Shown here piece by piece: positions 1-6,078 of a stretch of 7,581 nt of DNA. Position numbers and translations under genes: made by a program. Numbering within the stretch: the first letter of the stretch is position 1; each line of letters begins with the position of its first letter. The DNA is from JAGVMG01 sp964461105 (lineage in GTDB: Bacteria; Chlamydiota; Chlamydiia; Chlamydiales; Rhabdochlamydiaceae). The notes beneath the pieces were generated by a model, which did not search any database, was not told the origin of the DNA, and was given only the letters and a program-made list of their open reading frames with translations. Where the stretch lies: assembly GCA_964461105.1 (NCBI GenBank), contig CAYWSY010000093.1, forward strand, positions 1 through 7,581, given 5' to 3'.

Positions 1-744
1 ATCGGCGCTTTCGGTGCTTACGAGAATGGGAATATCACCCATGAGAAACACTCCCCGTTCACCTGCATAAGCTTTCACTGTAGAAAATTGCTCATAACAG
101 AGATATTGAACGGCAATGATGCGTGCGATGTTGGGAAAATGTTGTTTAATGAGTGCGTTGTATTCTTGTGTTGTTGGGTTCTTCAATTCGGAGGGCCAGG
201 TTTTCCATGGGGTCGAGCCGAGTTGGTTTTTTAGTGACTCATAGAGGGCATAGGTTTCTACCCAGGGGTTATCTGTAATGAATTGTTGGACAGCTTTACT
301 TGTAATGAGTCTGTGACCTTCAGCTTCAAAATAGGCTTGAAGCCACTTGAGCTTAAATGTTCTGACTTCGGCAAAGTCGATGCGTGGAGGTAATGGAAGT
401 TTAAGAAAGTTATGTAGTTCTTCGATGAGCTCTGGATAGCGATCGATATTGGGGAGGTAAAAGAGAGTTAGATTCAAGGGGTTTAGTGCGCAAGAAGAGC
501 TGGAATTATAGGGGCTCGGATCATGTTCAGAATGATTTAAGGGAAGGAGTTGGATCACATCGAGCTTTAATTTATGGCACCAATCAATGAGTGGGATGAG
601 GTCGTAATATTCACCAATTCCAATGCTTGTTTGTGAGTGTAGAGAGGAAAGAGAGAGATTGATTCCATGATGGGGAGCAATACCGATCTTTTCCCAGCTT
701 GGGGCTGTGTGCGACCCTAAGAGGTGGTTGATCAGTTCATCCAT
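1..744 (-). CDS. malQ: 4-alpha-glucanotransferase (amylomaltase), N-terminal part, cut by window edge
   Basis: Cytoplasmic GH77 enzyme that transfers alpha-1,4-glucan chains between maltodextrins; in Chlamydiae it belongs to glycogen/maltodextrin metabolism. The 248 codons present read IGIGEYYDLIPLIDWC at residues 41-56, then DVIQLLPLN at 62-70, the DPSPYNSSSSCALNPL segment at 75-90, and GDIPILVSTESAD at 236-248, all typical of the first half of GH77 proteins. The catalytic Asp/Glu/Asp residues lie further on, outside the window, so activity cannot be judged. The ATG at 744 is the only sensible start: a TAG in the same frame lies immediately upstream (745-747), and the N-terminus fits the short chlamydial form. 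No Shine-Dalgarno is visible because the preceding bases are the end of a hairpin element. The gene follows scc1 on the same strand, the same order as in Chlamydia trachomatis. Family assignment is firm; how translation starts is not. Confidence 0.95.
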   Translation of the reverse strand, partial: MDELINHLLGSHTAPSWEKIGIAPHHGINLSLSSLHSQTSIGIGEYYDLIPLIDWCHKLKLDVIQLLPLNHSEHDPSPYNSSSSCALNPLNLTLFYLPNIDRYPELIEELHNFLKLPLPPRIDFAEVRTFKLKWLQAYFEAEGHRLITSKAVQQFITDNPWVETYALYESLKNQLGSTPWKTWPSELKNPTTQEYNALIKQHFPNIARIIAVQYLCYEQFSTVKAYAGERGVFLMGDIPILVSTESAD

Positions 745-913
745 CTAGTAGTCCGTTTCAAAAGTTCTTGGTATTAGTTTTCGCGTGAAAGCGCCCGCGG
801 TTGAATCGAGATTGAGGGGGGCTGTGTCTATAACACAGCTCCTCTCGATCTCGATCCAACCGCGGGACTTTGACGCAAAAATAATTTCAAGAACTTTTGA
901 AACGGACTACTAG
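745..913. repeat. Long palindromic (MITE-like) hairpin element, copy 1
   Basis: A 169-bp inverted repeat. The outer arms 745-770 and 888-913 are perfect 26-bp reverse complements ending in CTAGTAGTCCG. Inside are imperfect arms, a perfect 10-bp stem (794-803 with 857-866, CCCGCGGTTG), a further paired stretch with scattered G-T and A-C pairs, and an apical stem GCTGTGT (821-827) / ACACAGC (833-839) with a 5-base loop. Fixed mismatches near 771-793 / 867-887 make the arms distinguishable: the 772-803 arm reads TTTTCGCGTGAAAGC, while the other arm, read on the minus strand, has TTTTTGCGTCAAAG. No protein is encoded. The left end touches the malQ ATG and the right end overlaps copy 2 by three bases. 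It is too long for an ordinary rho-independent terminator and no T-run follows it on the minus strand. A non-autonomous mobile palindrome is the likeliest reading; a structured RNA is the alternative. Confidence 0.9.
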
Positions 914-1076
914 TAGTCTGCAAACAAATTTTCTGTAATTATTTTTGCGTCAAAGTCCTGCGGTTGAACGATTGTAAAGTTAGCTGTGTCCATGAACACA
1001 GCGGCCTTTACGATCGTCCAACCCCAGGAGCTTTCACGCTAAAACTAATATCAGAAAATTTGTTTGCAGACTACTA
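911..1076. repeat. Long palindromic (MITE-like) hairpin element, copy 2, opposite orientation
   Basis: A 166-bp inverted repeat with perfect 25-bp outer arms (911-935 with 1052-1076, ends TAGTAGTCTGC) and apical stem GCTGTGT (983-989) / ACACAGC (996-1002) around a 6-base loop. It is a diverged relative of copy 1 in reverse orientation. Its 937-966 matches the minus strand of 857-886 at 29 of 30 positions, and the minus strand of 1019-1050 matches 772-803 at 28 of 32. The outer arms and the segment below the apical stem differ strongly from copy 1 yet remain self-complementary. The last three bases on the plus strand (CTA, 1074-1076) are the TAG stop codon of scc1. No coding content: the only reading frames are incidental. 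Confidence 0.9.
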
Positions 1077-1523
1077 TTTTATCCCAAAAATATTCCCCTG
1101 CGATTTTTTTGAAGAAGGGACGAGATCAGAAGTGGTTCCTGTTTCCACAGCTTTCTGCCAGCTCTTTCCTTGAGTGATGAAGGCATCTAAAGCGCTTGCC
1201 AGTTGTTTTCCTGTGAGATGTTCTGTTGAGACATAGTCAAAAAGGCAGAGTTTATTGTTTCTCTCTGAATAGCAGAGGACTCCTCCCTTGGGAGTGGGCC
1301 AGTTGGCTTTAAGGCCGTCTTTTAAGATGTTTTCGCGCAGTTTGCCTGGAGGGACATCGCATAGAAAGGAGGCTATTAAGAGCCGCTCTCTTTCTGGTTG
1401 AAATTCGATTTGCACATTCCATGTGTCATCAATGCTGATTTTGCAATGGCCACGGACATCTGGGCGCAAATCTGTATTGAGGAGATCTCCTAATTCTTCT
1501 AAGAGTTCAGTAAATCTGTCCAT
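1074..1523 (-). CDS. scc1: Type III secretion chaperone, CesT/SycE family (Scc1-like)
   Basis: Small acidic class I secretion chaperone of 149 residues, close to the roughly 146-residue chlamydial Scc1. In Chlamydia, Scc1 works with Scc4 as a heterodimer that binds the gatekeeper CopN and targets it to the secretion apparatus in the cytoplasm. The N-terminus (MDRFTELLEELGDLLN) is the usual first amphipathic helix of the CesT fold. The following alternating segments around residues 25-55 and 78-97 look like its beta-strands, and LTGKQLASALDAFI (about 103-116) is the C-terminal helix. After it comes a polar tail to the end. The start lies 3 bases after the copN stop; the nearest AGG is about 14 bases upstream, inside the copN tail, so translation is probably coupled to copN. 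The stop codon is supplied by the terminal bases of the adjacent hairpin element. Family identity rests mainly on size, fold pattern and position next to copN. Confidence 0.88.
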   Translation of the reverse strand: MDRFTELLEELGDLLNTDLRPDVRGHCKISIDDTWNVQIEFQPERERLLIASFLCDVPPGKLRENILKDGLKANWPTPKGGVLCYSERNNKLCLFDYVSTEHLTGKQLASALDAFITQGKSWQKAVETGTTSDLVPSSKKSQGNIFGIK

Positions 1524-1526
1524 GGG

Positions 1527-2705
1527 TCACTCGTCATCCTTTTCTTTTTTTTCTTCTTCCTCTTCTTCTTTTTCGAGCTCTTCATCGAGCTCTTCGATCG
1601 TATCGATGAGGCTAGCAAGTACATCTTGTCTGTGTTGGTCTGATTTAAAGAGTTTGGGTGCGACATGCCGCACAGCATCGCGCATTTGTGTATAGACGAC
1701 AATAAGCCCATAGTACTCTTCTAGAAGCCCGAGCAGGGAGGCTAGCTGCATCACTTTATCGGGGGAGGGGTAGCGCTCTTGAAGAAGTTTCATGAAGAGC
1801 TTGGCTAGCATCTCAAAGCTAACCCGTTTAGGAAGAATTAATCCCTGTCTTTCAAATGCTTTTTCAATGAGGGCCATGCGCGATTTGAAGAAGCGATAAA
1901 TCCCTAAAATCGCCTGCATCGTTCGCGCTTCAGTAAAGAGGCGATGGAGTTCTCTTCGATCGATGGAAGGGCCCTTCGCTTTTAAATCAGCGCCGAGTGA
2001 ATGAAGGAGGAAGTCGAGAACCGTGCGCATTTTCTCATAGGTAAATTTAGAGTTGAGTTCCTCAAAAAGGGTGCTAGCATCTCTAGGATTTCCAGTGACC
2101 TCGCGGTATAAGTCGCGCAACCCCGTCGGATTGCCAAGTCCTTGAGAGGAAAATTCGCGTGCGCGCACTCCCATGTTATGACCGGCTCTAATTTCTCTGC
2201 CGAACTGGGCGTTAAAATCCTCTTTGGCAATGCGGGCTTTGCGGGCAAGCTGCTCGTTTGCAGATTCAATTAAGAAATCGAGAGCCTCGTCAGCAAGGGA
2301 GAGGTCTGGATAGAGTTCGAGAACCTTGCGTAAGATCTCTTCTTTGGTGTCGTTGGGGTTGATGCGGGAGTGCAGCAGTAGGAGGCTACGGGGCAATAAC
2401 TCAGGATTGCGTTTCGAGTATTTCTCTGCGATCCTCTCGAGCTTCTCTACTTGGACAATTTGTTTGGATTCCTCTGCTTTTTCCGCTTCCTCTTCTTTCT
2501 CTGGCTGACGTGCTTTGAGTTCTAGAGATTGAAAGAACCTTGTCATTAAAGTTGGGCTAAAGATGCCGTCGTTAGCCCAGTCGGCAAATGAATCTTCGCT
2601 TGCAATCTGATTGCGGAGTTCTGCTTGAGCAGCTTTATTTGCAGCTTGCTGCGCTTTTGAGGCTTCAGTGGGATTGATGCGGTCTACGGACAGATCGTCA
2701 GCCAT
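1527..2705 (-). CDS. copN: Type III secretion gatekeeper CopN (SctW; YopN/MxiC/InvE-HrpJ family)
   Basis: Gatekeeper that holds back effector export until host contact and is then secreted; chlamydial CopN also binds tubulin in the host. The protein is 392 residues, somewhat shorter than the roughly 420 of C. trachomatis CopN. Residues 1-40 are polar and Ala/Gln-rich, fitting a secretion signal and chaperone-binding region. Residues 64-98 form a highly charged Glu/Lys segment. From about 104 to 260 comes the helical HrpJ/InvE-like domain (NPNDTKEEILRKVLELYPD at 116-134), and about 295-375 is a TyeA-like helical end. The last 20 or so residues are an almost pure Glu/Lys/Asp tail. The ATG at 2705 has AAGAAGAG (2711-2718) five bases upstream as a weak Shine-Dalgarno. 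It sits 19 bases after sctV, which encodes its docking partner, and 3 bases before its chaperone gene. Identity rests on these domains plus synteny. Confidence 0.9.
   Translation of the reverse strand: MADDLSVDRINPTEASKAQQAANKAAQAELRNQIASEDSFADWANDGIFSPTLMTRFFQSLELKARQPEKEEEAEKAEESKQIVQVEKLERIAEKYSKRNPELLPRSLLLLHSRINPNDTKEEILRKVLELYPDLSLADEALDFLIESANEQLARKARIAKEDFNAQFGREIRAGHNMGVRAREFSSQGLGNPTGLRDLYREVTGNPRDASTLFEELNSKFTYEKMRTVLDFLLHSLGADLKAKGPSIDRRELHRLFTEARTMQAILGIYRFFKSRMALIEKAFERQGLILPKRVSFEMLAKLFMKLLQERYPSPDKVMQLASLLGLLEEYYGLIVVYTQMRDAVRHVAPKLFKSDQHRQDVLASLIDTIEELDEELEKEEEEEEKKEKDDE
1537..1596. repeat. Low-complexity tract coding the acidic/basic CopN tail
   Basis: An uninterrupted 38-base pyrimidine run on the plus strand (1537-1574, mostly TTC and TTT units) is followed by a 12-base tandem repeat (1573-1584 TCGAGCTCTTCA and 1585-1596 TCGAGCTCTTCG). 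Read on the minus strand it encodes EELDEELEKEEEEEEKKEKDD. Such tracts can lengthen or shorten by replication slippage. Most slippage steps here would change the length of the CopN tail; frameshifting steps would run towards scc1. Confidence 0.8.
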
Positions 2706-2724
2706 GAGTTCTCTTCTTAAGCTT

Positions 2725-4857
2725 TTAAGTCAACTGGATTCTTCCCAACGGTTGGATCCGAATTTCAGGCACTACTTCTTGGTAGGAGACTACTGCCATA
2801 TCGGGGAATTCTCCTTCGATGAGTTTGCGTACAAAGCGTCTGACATCGATTGCAGTTAAGAGCACAGGGGGCTGGCCACCAACGGGTGTTGGAACGACAG
2901 TTGAGCGCATTGCGTGTAGAATCAACTGCACAGAATCGGGATCGAGAGCGAGATAGGATCCTGCAGAGGTTTGTTTGATCGCGCCTCTGACAATGTCTTC
3001 AATTTCAGGATCAAGCAAGTAAACAGAGAGGATCGATTGTCCTTGGGAGTATTTGTAGCTGATGTAGCGCTTCAATGAAGATCTGACATATTCCGTTAAA
3101 AGCACAGTGTCTTTTTCCATTTGCGCCCATTCTGAGAGCGCCTCTAGAATGGTTCTTAAGTCTTTGATCGAGATTTGCTCTTGAACAAGCCTTTTGAAAA
3201 TTTCTGTCAGTTTTTGTAAAGGCACCAAACGGGTGACTTCTTTAACAAGATCAGGATACGATTTTTCAACGAACTCTAAAATGCCGCGCACTTCTTGAAT
3301 GCCGATGAAATCACTTGCATGCTGACGATAGAAATAAGAGAGATGAAGGATGATCACGTCAAGAGGCTTCCAGAATTTAATTCCCGCCTTCTGGATGATA
3401 TCTAGATACTTCATGTCTACCCATACAGAGGGCTGGCCGATCGAGTTTTTAGTCGTCGTAAAAGGGACGTTATAGCGGCGCAGCGTTTCTGGATTTTCTG
3501 TGGTTAATAGAGCGTTTTCAAAGATTTTTCCACGGACAATCGGCACTTCATTTAAGAAGATGGAATACTCATCTCCTTCGAGCGTTGGGGATTCTGTGCG
3601 CACATGCACGCCGGGGAATCGGACTCCTAAATCTTGATACAAGGCATGTCTCATTTTGGGTACCATCTCTTCGACAAAAGTCATCCCTTGCTTTTCTTTT
3701 CGAATCGCCTCGGAGAGTTTTTTTCCCACTTCAAGAATGACCGGAAGGGTGAGTGCATATTCATCCGCGCCTCCTCTAATCACTGCATGCCCTTCGACAT
3801 CTGTTTCCATTTTAGCAGAGGTCAGACCGCCAGCTTCCTTTGTTGCAGCTTTTTTGGCATTGTACCAAACGGCAAATCCCACGCAGAACATCACAAGCCC
3901 AATCCCAATGAAGATAAGTTTGGGGAATCCTTGGATAAAGGACATCAGGATCATGACGCCAGATGCCATCATAATCGCTTTTGGCTGCCCCAATAATTGA
4001 CCTGAGATTTCTTTACCCAGATGGGAATCTTTTTTCTCAGAGGAAACGCGCGTGGTCACAATACCCGCAGTTAAGGAGATCAAAAGAGAGGGGATCTGAG
4101 AGATTAAACCCGCACCAATCGATAAGAGCGTATAGAGTTGCGCTGATTGCAGCGCTGTCATGTTGTGCATCGAGACCCCGATGATCAACCCCCCGATGAT
4201 GTTGATGATGGCAATCACGATCCCTGCAATGACGTCCCCTTTAACGAACTTCATCGCACCGTCCATCGCTCCATAGAGTTGGCTCTCTTTGGTCAGAGCT
4301 AAGCGCAGATCGCGCGCTTGGTTAGCGTCGATCACCCCGCTGCGCATGTCCGCATCGATACTCATTTGCTTACCTGGCATCGCATCTAAGGTGAATCGTG
4401 CGGCCACTTCCGCGACCCGTTCGGCACCCTTGGTTACAACGATAAATTGGACGATGGTGATGATTAAGAAGATGATCCCCCCGACCACAAAGTTTCCACC
4501 GACCACGAAGTTCCCGAAGGTGTAAATGATGTGCCCCGCATTAGCGTGCAAAAGGATCTGACGTGTGGCAGAGATTTCAATTCCCAAACGGAACAAGGTT
4601 GTGATCAAGAGCAGAGAAGGGAACATCGAGAGTTGCACGGCTCTTGGGATGTACAAAGCCACCATTAGCAAAGCAATCGAAATGGTGAGGTTTAATGCAA
4701 TTAAGTTGTCTAGCACCGTTGGAGAGACGGGGATGATGATCATCATGATCAGAAGAATGATGAACAGGGCTAACACAATGTCGCTTGATTTGTTAATTAG
4801 GCCAAGCGCTCGATCTCCACCTAAGGTTTGAGCAAGTCTATCAATTATTTTTTTCAT
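2725..4857 (-). CDS. sctV: Type III secretion export gate protein SctV (LcrD/FlhA family; CdsV)
   Basis: Inner-membrane export gate whose cytoplasmic domain forms the nonameric ring that receives chaperone-substrate complexes and contacts the gatekeeper. The 710 residues are normal for the family. Hydrophobic helices occur at about 24-43, 50-68, 72-86, 115-134, 201-220, 235-258, 289-305 and 306-323. The loop at 134-175 carries the FHIPEP-family signature (KGAERVAEVAARFTLDAMPG, then DADMRSGVIDANQARDLR). The soluble domain runs from about residue 350 to the end. The repeated GNFVVGGNFVVGG at 115-127 is close to the usual family sequence, not a mutation. The ATG overlaps the sctU TGA as ATGA, so the two are translationally coupled. 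The presence of the gatekeeper and injectisome chaperone next door, and the overall similarity to LcrD, favour the secretion-system form over flagellar FlhA. Confidence 0.97.
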   Translation of the reverse strand: MKKIIDRLAQTLGGDRALGLINKSSDIVLALFIILLIMMIIIPVSPTVLDNLIALNLTISIALLMVALYIPRAVQLSMFPSLLLITTLFRLGIEISATRQILLHANAGHIIYTFGNFVVGGNFVVGGIIFLIITIVQFIVVTKGAERVAEVAARFTLDAMPGKQMSIDADMRSGVIDANQARDLRLALTKESQLYGAMDGAMKFVKGDVIAGIVIAIINIIGGLIIGVSMHNMTALQSAQLYTLLSIGAGLISQIPSLLISLTAGIVTTRVSSEKKDSHLGKEISGQLLGQPKAIMMASGVMILMSFIQGFPKLIFIGIGLVMFCVGFAVWYNAKKAATKEAGGLTSAKMETDVEGHAVIRGGADEYALTLPVILEVGKKLSEAIRKEKQGMTFVEEMVPKMRHALYQDLGVRFPGVHVRTESPTLEGDEYSIFLNEVPIVRGKIFENALLTTENPETLRRYNVPFTTTKNSIGQPSVWVDMKYLDIIQKAGIKFWKPLDVIILHLSYFYRQHASDFIGIQEVRGILEFVEKSYPDLVKEVTRLVPLQKLTEIFKRLVQEQISIKDLRTILEALSEWAQMEKDTVLLTEYVRSSLKRYISYKYSQGQSILSVYLLDPEIEDIVRGAIKQTSAGSYLALDPDSVQLILHAMRSTVVPTPVGGQPPVLLTAIDVRRFVRKLIEGEFPDMAVVSYQEVVPEIRIQPLGRIQLT

Positions 4858-5939
4858 TTAAATATGTCCGTTCCGGCAGTTTCAGCAGCTTCTGGAGTTT
4901 CGAGGCTTTCGATCCACCTGAGGATTTCCGCAATCGCCTGATAGGCATCCTCTGGGATATAATCGCCAATTTTTCCTTTTTCAAAAAGGGTTCTTGCTAA
5001 AGGGACGTTCCTCATGATAGGAACTCCAAATTCTTGAGCAAGTTTAATAATTTGTTCAGCAACAAGGCCTCTTCCCATCGTCACAATTTTTGGAGCAAGC
5101 TGAACTTCCGCATTATACTCCACTGCAACAGCAATGTGAGTGGGGTTGGTAATCACAGCTCGTGCCCGCTTAACAGCAGGAGGGCCTTCTTGGTAGGCGA
5201 TCTCATGAGCCGTCTGACGACGTTTGCTCTTCATGTGAGGATCACCCTCCGTATCCTTATATTCCTGTTTTACCTGAAATTTTTCCATCTTCATTTCTTT
5301 CGCGAAGTTCTTTTTTTGGAAGACGAGGTCAAAAATCGCAACAGCAAGGAAAAAAATGCCTACTCGAATACAGACCTTGACGAGGAAGTCAGAAAAGACG
5401 AGAGCTGAGCCATAGACTGGAATTGACGCCGTAGAGACAATTTCAGGGATGCTTGAGTGAACGACAGAATAGATCAGAATCACAGCTCCCGTAATCTTCA
5501 AAATCGATTTTAGTAATTCAAAAACAGTTTTGAATTTAAAAATATTTTTTAAGTTGGTGACTGGATTGAGTTTTTTAATGTCAGGCGTCATCGATTCAAA
5601 GGTAAAGAGGGGACCTACGATGAGGAAGCTCACTAAGACGCCGACCATAGAAGTGAGTACCATAATTGGCATGCTTGTATTAAAAATCACCATGATCGCC
5701 TCGCTCATAATCCCAGGAGCGGAGCTTTGCATGTCTAAATTGTGGTTACCGCTCATTTTGAACATTGAAACGATATAGCCGCCGAGCATCTGGTAGAGAT
5801 GACTGGTCGTCAGTAGGACCGCCGAAATGGAAACTACAAAGGTAAAAGCTGATGGAAAGTCCTGAGATTTAGCAACTTGCCCCTTTTTTCGCGCATCTTT
5901 TAACTTCTTCGGGGTTGCTTTTTCTGTTTTTTCTGCCAT
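4854..5939 (-). CDS. sctU: Type III secretion autocleaving switch protein SctU (YscU/FlhB family; CdsU)
   Basis: Inner-membrane component that sets export specificity: self-cleavage at NPTH changes the substrate class from early to later ones. The protein is 361 residues, normal for the family. The N-terminus MAEKTEKATPKKLKDARKKG is the classical family start and fixes the ATG at 5939. Four membrane helices can be seen at about 29-47, 79-111, 144-162 and 186-207. The cytoplasmic linker from about 208 holds the KMEKFQVKQEYKDTEGDP segment (217-234), and the intact cleavage motif N265-P266-T267-H268 is followed by the conserved C-terminal cytoplasmic domain (VPIMRNVPLARTLFE, 306-320). No strong Shine-Dalgarno is seen before the start. 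It is the first gene of the sctU-sctV-copN-scc1 unit, with a promoter about 30 bases upstream. All key residues are present, so it should be functional. Confidence 0.97.
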   Translation of the reverse strand: MAEKTEKATPKKLKDARKKGQVAKSQDFPSAFTFVVSISAVLLTTSHLYQMLGGYIVSMFKMSGNHNLDMQSSAPGIMSEAIMVIFNTSMPIMVLTSMVGVLVSFLIVGPLFTFESMTPDIKKLNPVTNLKNIFKFKTVFELLKSILKITGAVILIYSVVHSSIPEIVSTASIPVYGSALVFSDFLVKVCIRVGIFFLAVAIFDLVFQKKNFAKEMKMEKFQVKQEYKDTEGDPHMKSKRRQTAHEIAYQEGPPAVKRARAVITNPTHIAVAVEYNAEVQLAPKIVTMGRGLVAEQIIKLAQEFGVPIMRNVPLARTLFEKGKIGDYIPEDAYQAIAEILRWIESLETPEAAETAGTDIFK

Positions 5940-5966
5940 GACACGAGAGTAATTTGTACCCTCTTG

Positions 5967-5995
5967 AATCTATAGAAGTCGAAGGCTATCGTCAA
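5967..5995 (-). promoter_or_regulatory. Candidate sigma70-type promoter of the sctU operon
   Basis: Read on the minus strand: TTGACG as -35 (plus coordinates 5990-5995), then either TATAGA (5969-5974, 15-base spacer) or TAGATT (5967-5972, 17-base spacer) as -10. Transcription would begin near 5960, giving a leader of about 20 bases before the sctU ATG. An AT-rich stretch (about 6008-6025) lies upstream. The -35 is strong; the choice of -10 is uncertain. Confidence 0.55.
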
Positions 5996-6020
5996 GGGAA
6001 AGAGGGATTTAAATTAATTA

Positions 6021-6078
6021 TTATGATTGAGGCTGGAAAAATTAAGACATTTTTCTCGTAAATTGGTATGCTGGGCAT
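6021..6078 (+). promoter_or_regulatory. Start region of the MFS gene, promoter unresolved, no Shine-Dalgarno
   Basis: This is the plus-strand half of the divergent intergenic region. Two weak promoter readings exist: TATGAT (6022-6027) without a convincing -35, or TTAAGA (6042-6047) with TATGCT (6067-6072) at a 19-base spacing. The second would place the transcript start at or next to the ATG at 6079. No purine-rich ribosome binding site lies in the 15 bases before that ATG. Neither promoter is more than a suggestion. Confidence 0.2.

Noticed and set aside
745..913. Simple rho-independent terminator for the scc1 operon
   Set aside because: The stem is far longer than a terminator and on the minus strand it is followed directly by the malQ ATG, not a T-run. 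It may still hinder transcription.
745..1076. CRISPR array or tRNA/rRNA gene in the gene-free block
   Set aside because: There are only two repeats, each a long palindrome with no regular spacers, and no cloverleaf or rRNA-like sequence is visible.
964..1173. Plus-strand open frame of 69 codons across the second hairpin and the scc1 3' end
   Set aside because: It runs through the palindrome arms and antisense to scc1, has no ribosome binding site and its protein has no recognisable feature.
1423..1695. Plus-strand frame with a Ser/Phe-rich protein
   Set aside because: It is the antisense reading of the copN Glu/Lys tail; low-complexity DNA leaves many frames open.
3634..4000. Two overlapping plus-strand frames of 114-120 codons inside sctV
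   Set aside because: They are antisense to a highly conserved part of sctV and have no start signals or plausible products.
4475..4520. Apparent short tandem duplication in sctV (GNFVVGGNFVVGG)
   Set aside because: SctV/LcrD proteins normally have a closely similar GNFVVxGN segment here, so this is family sequence, not a recent duplication.
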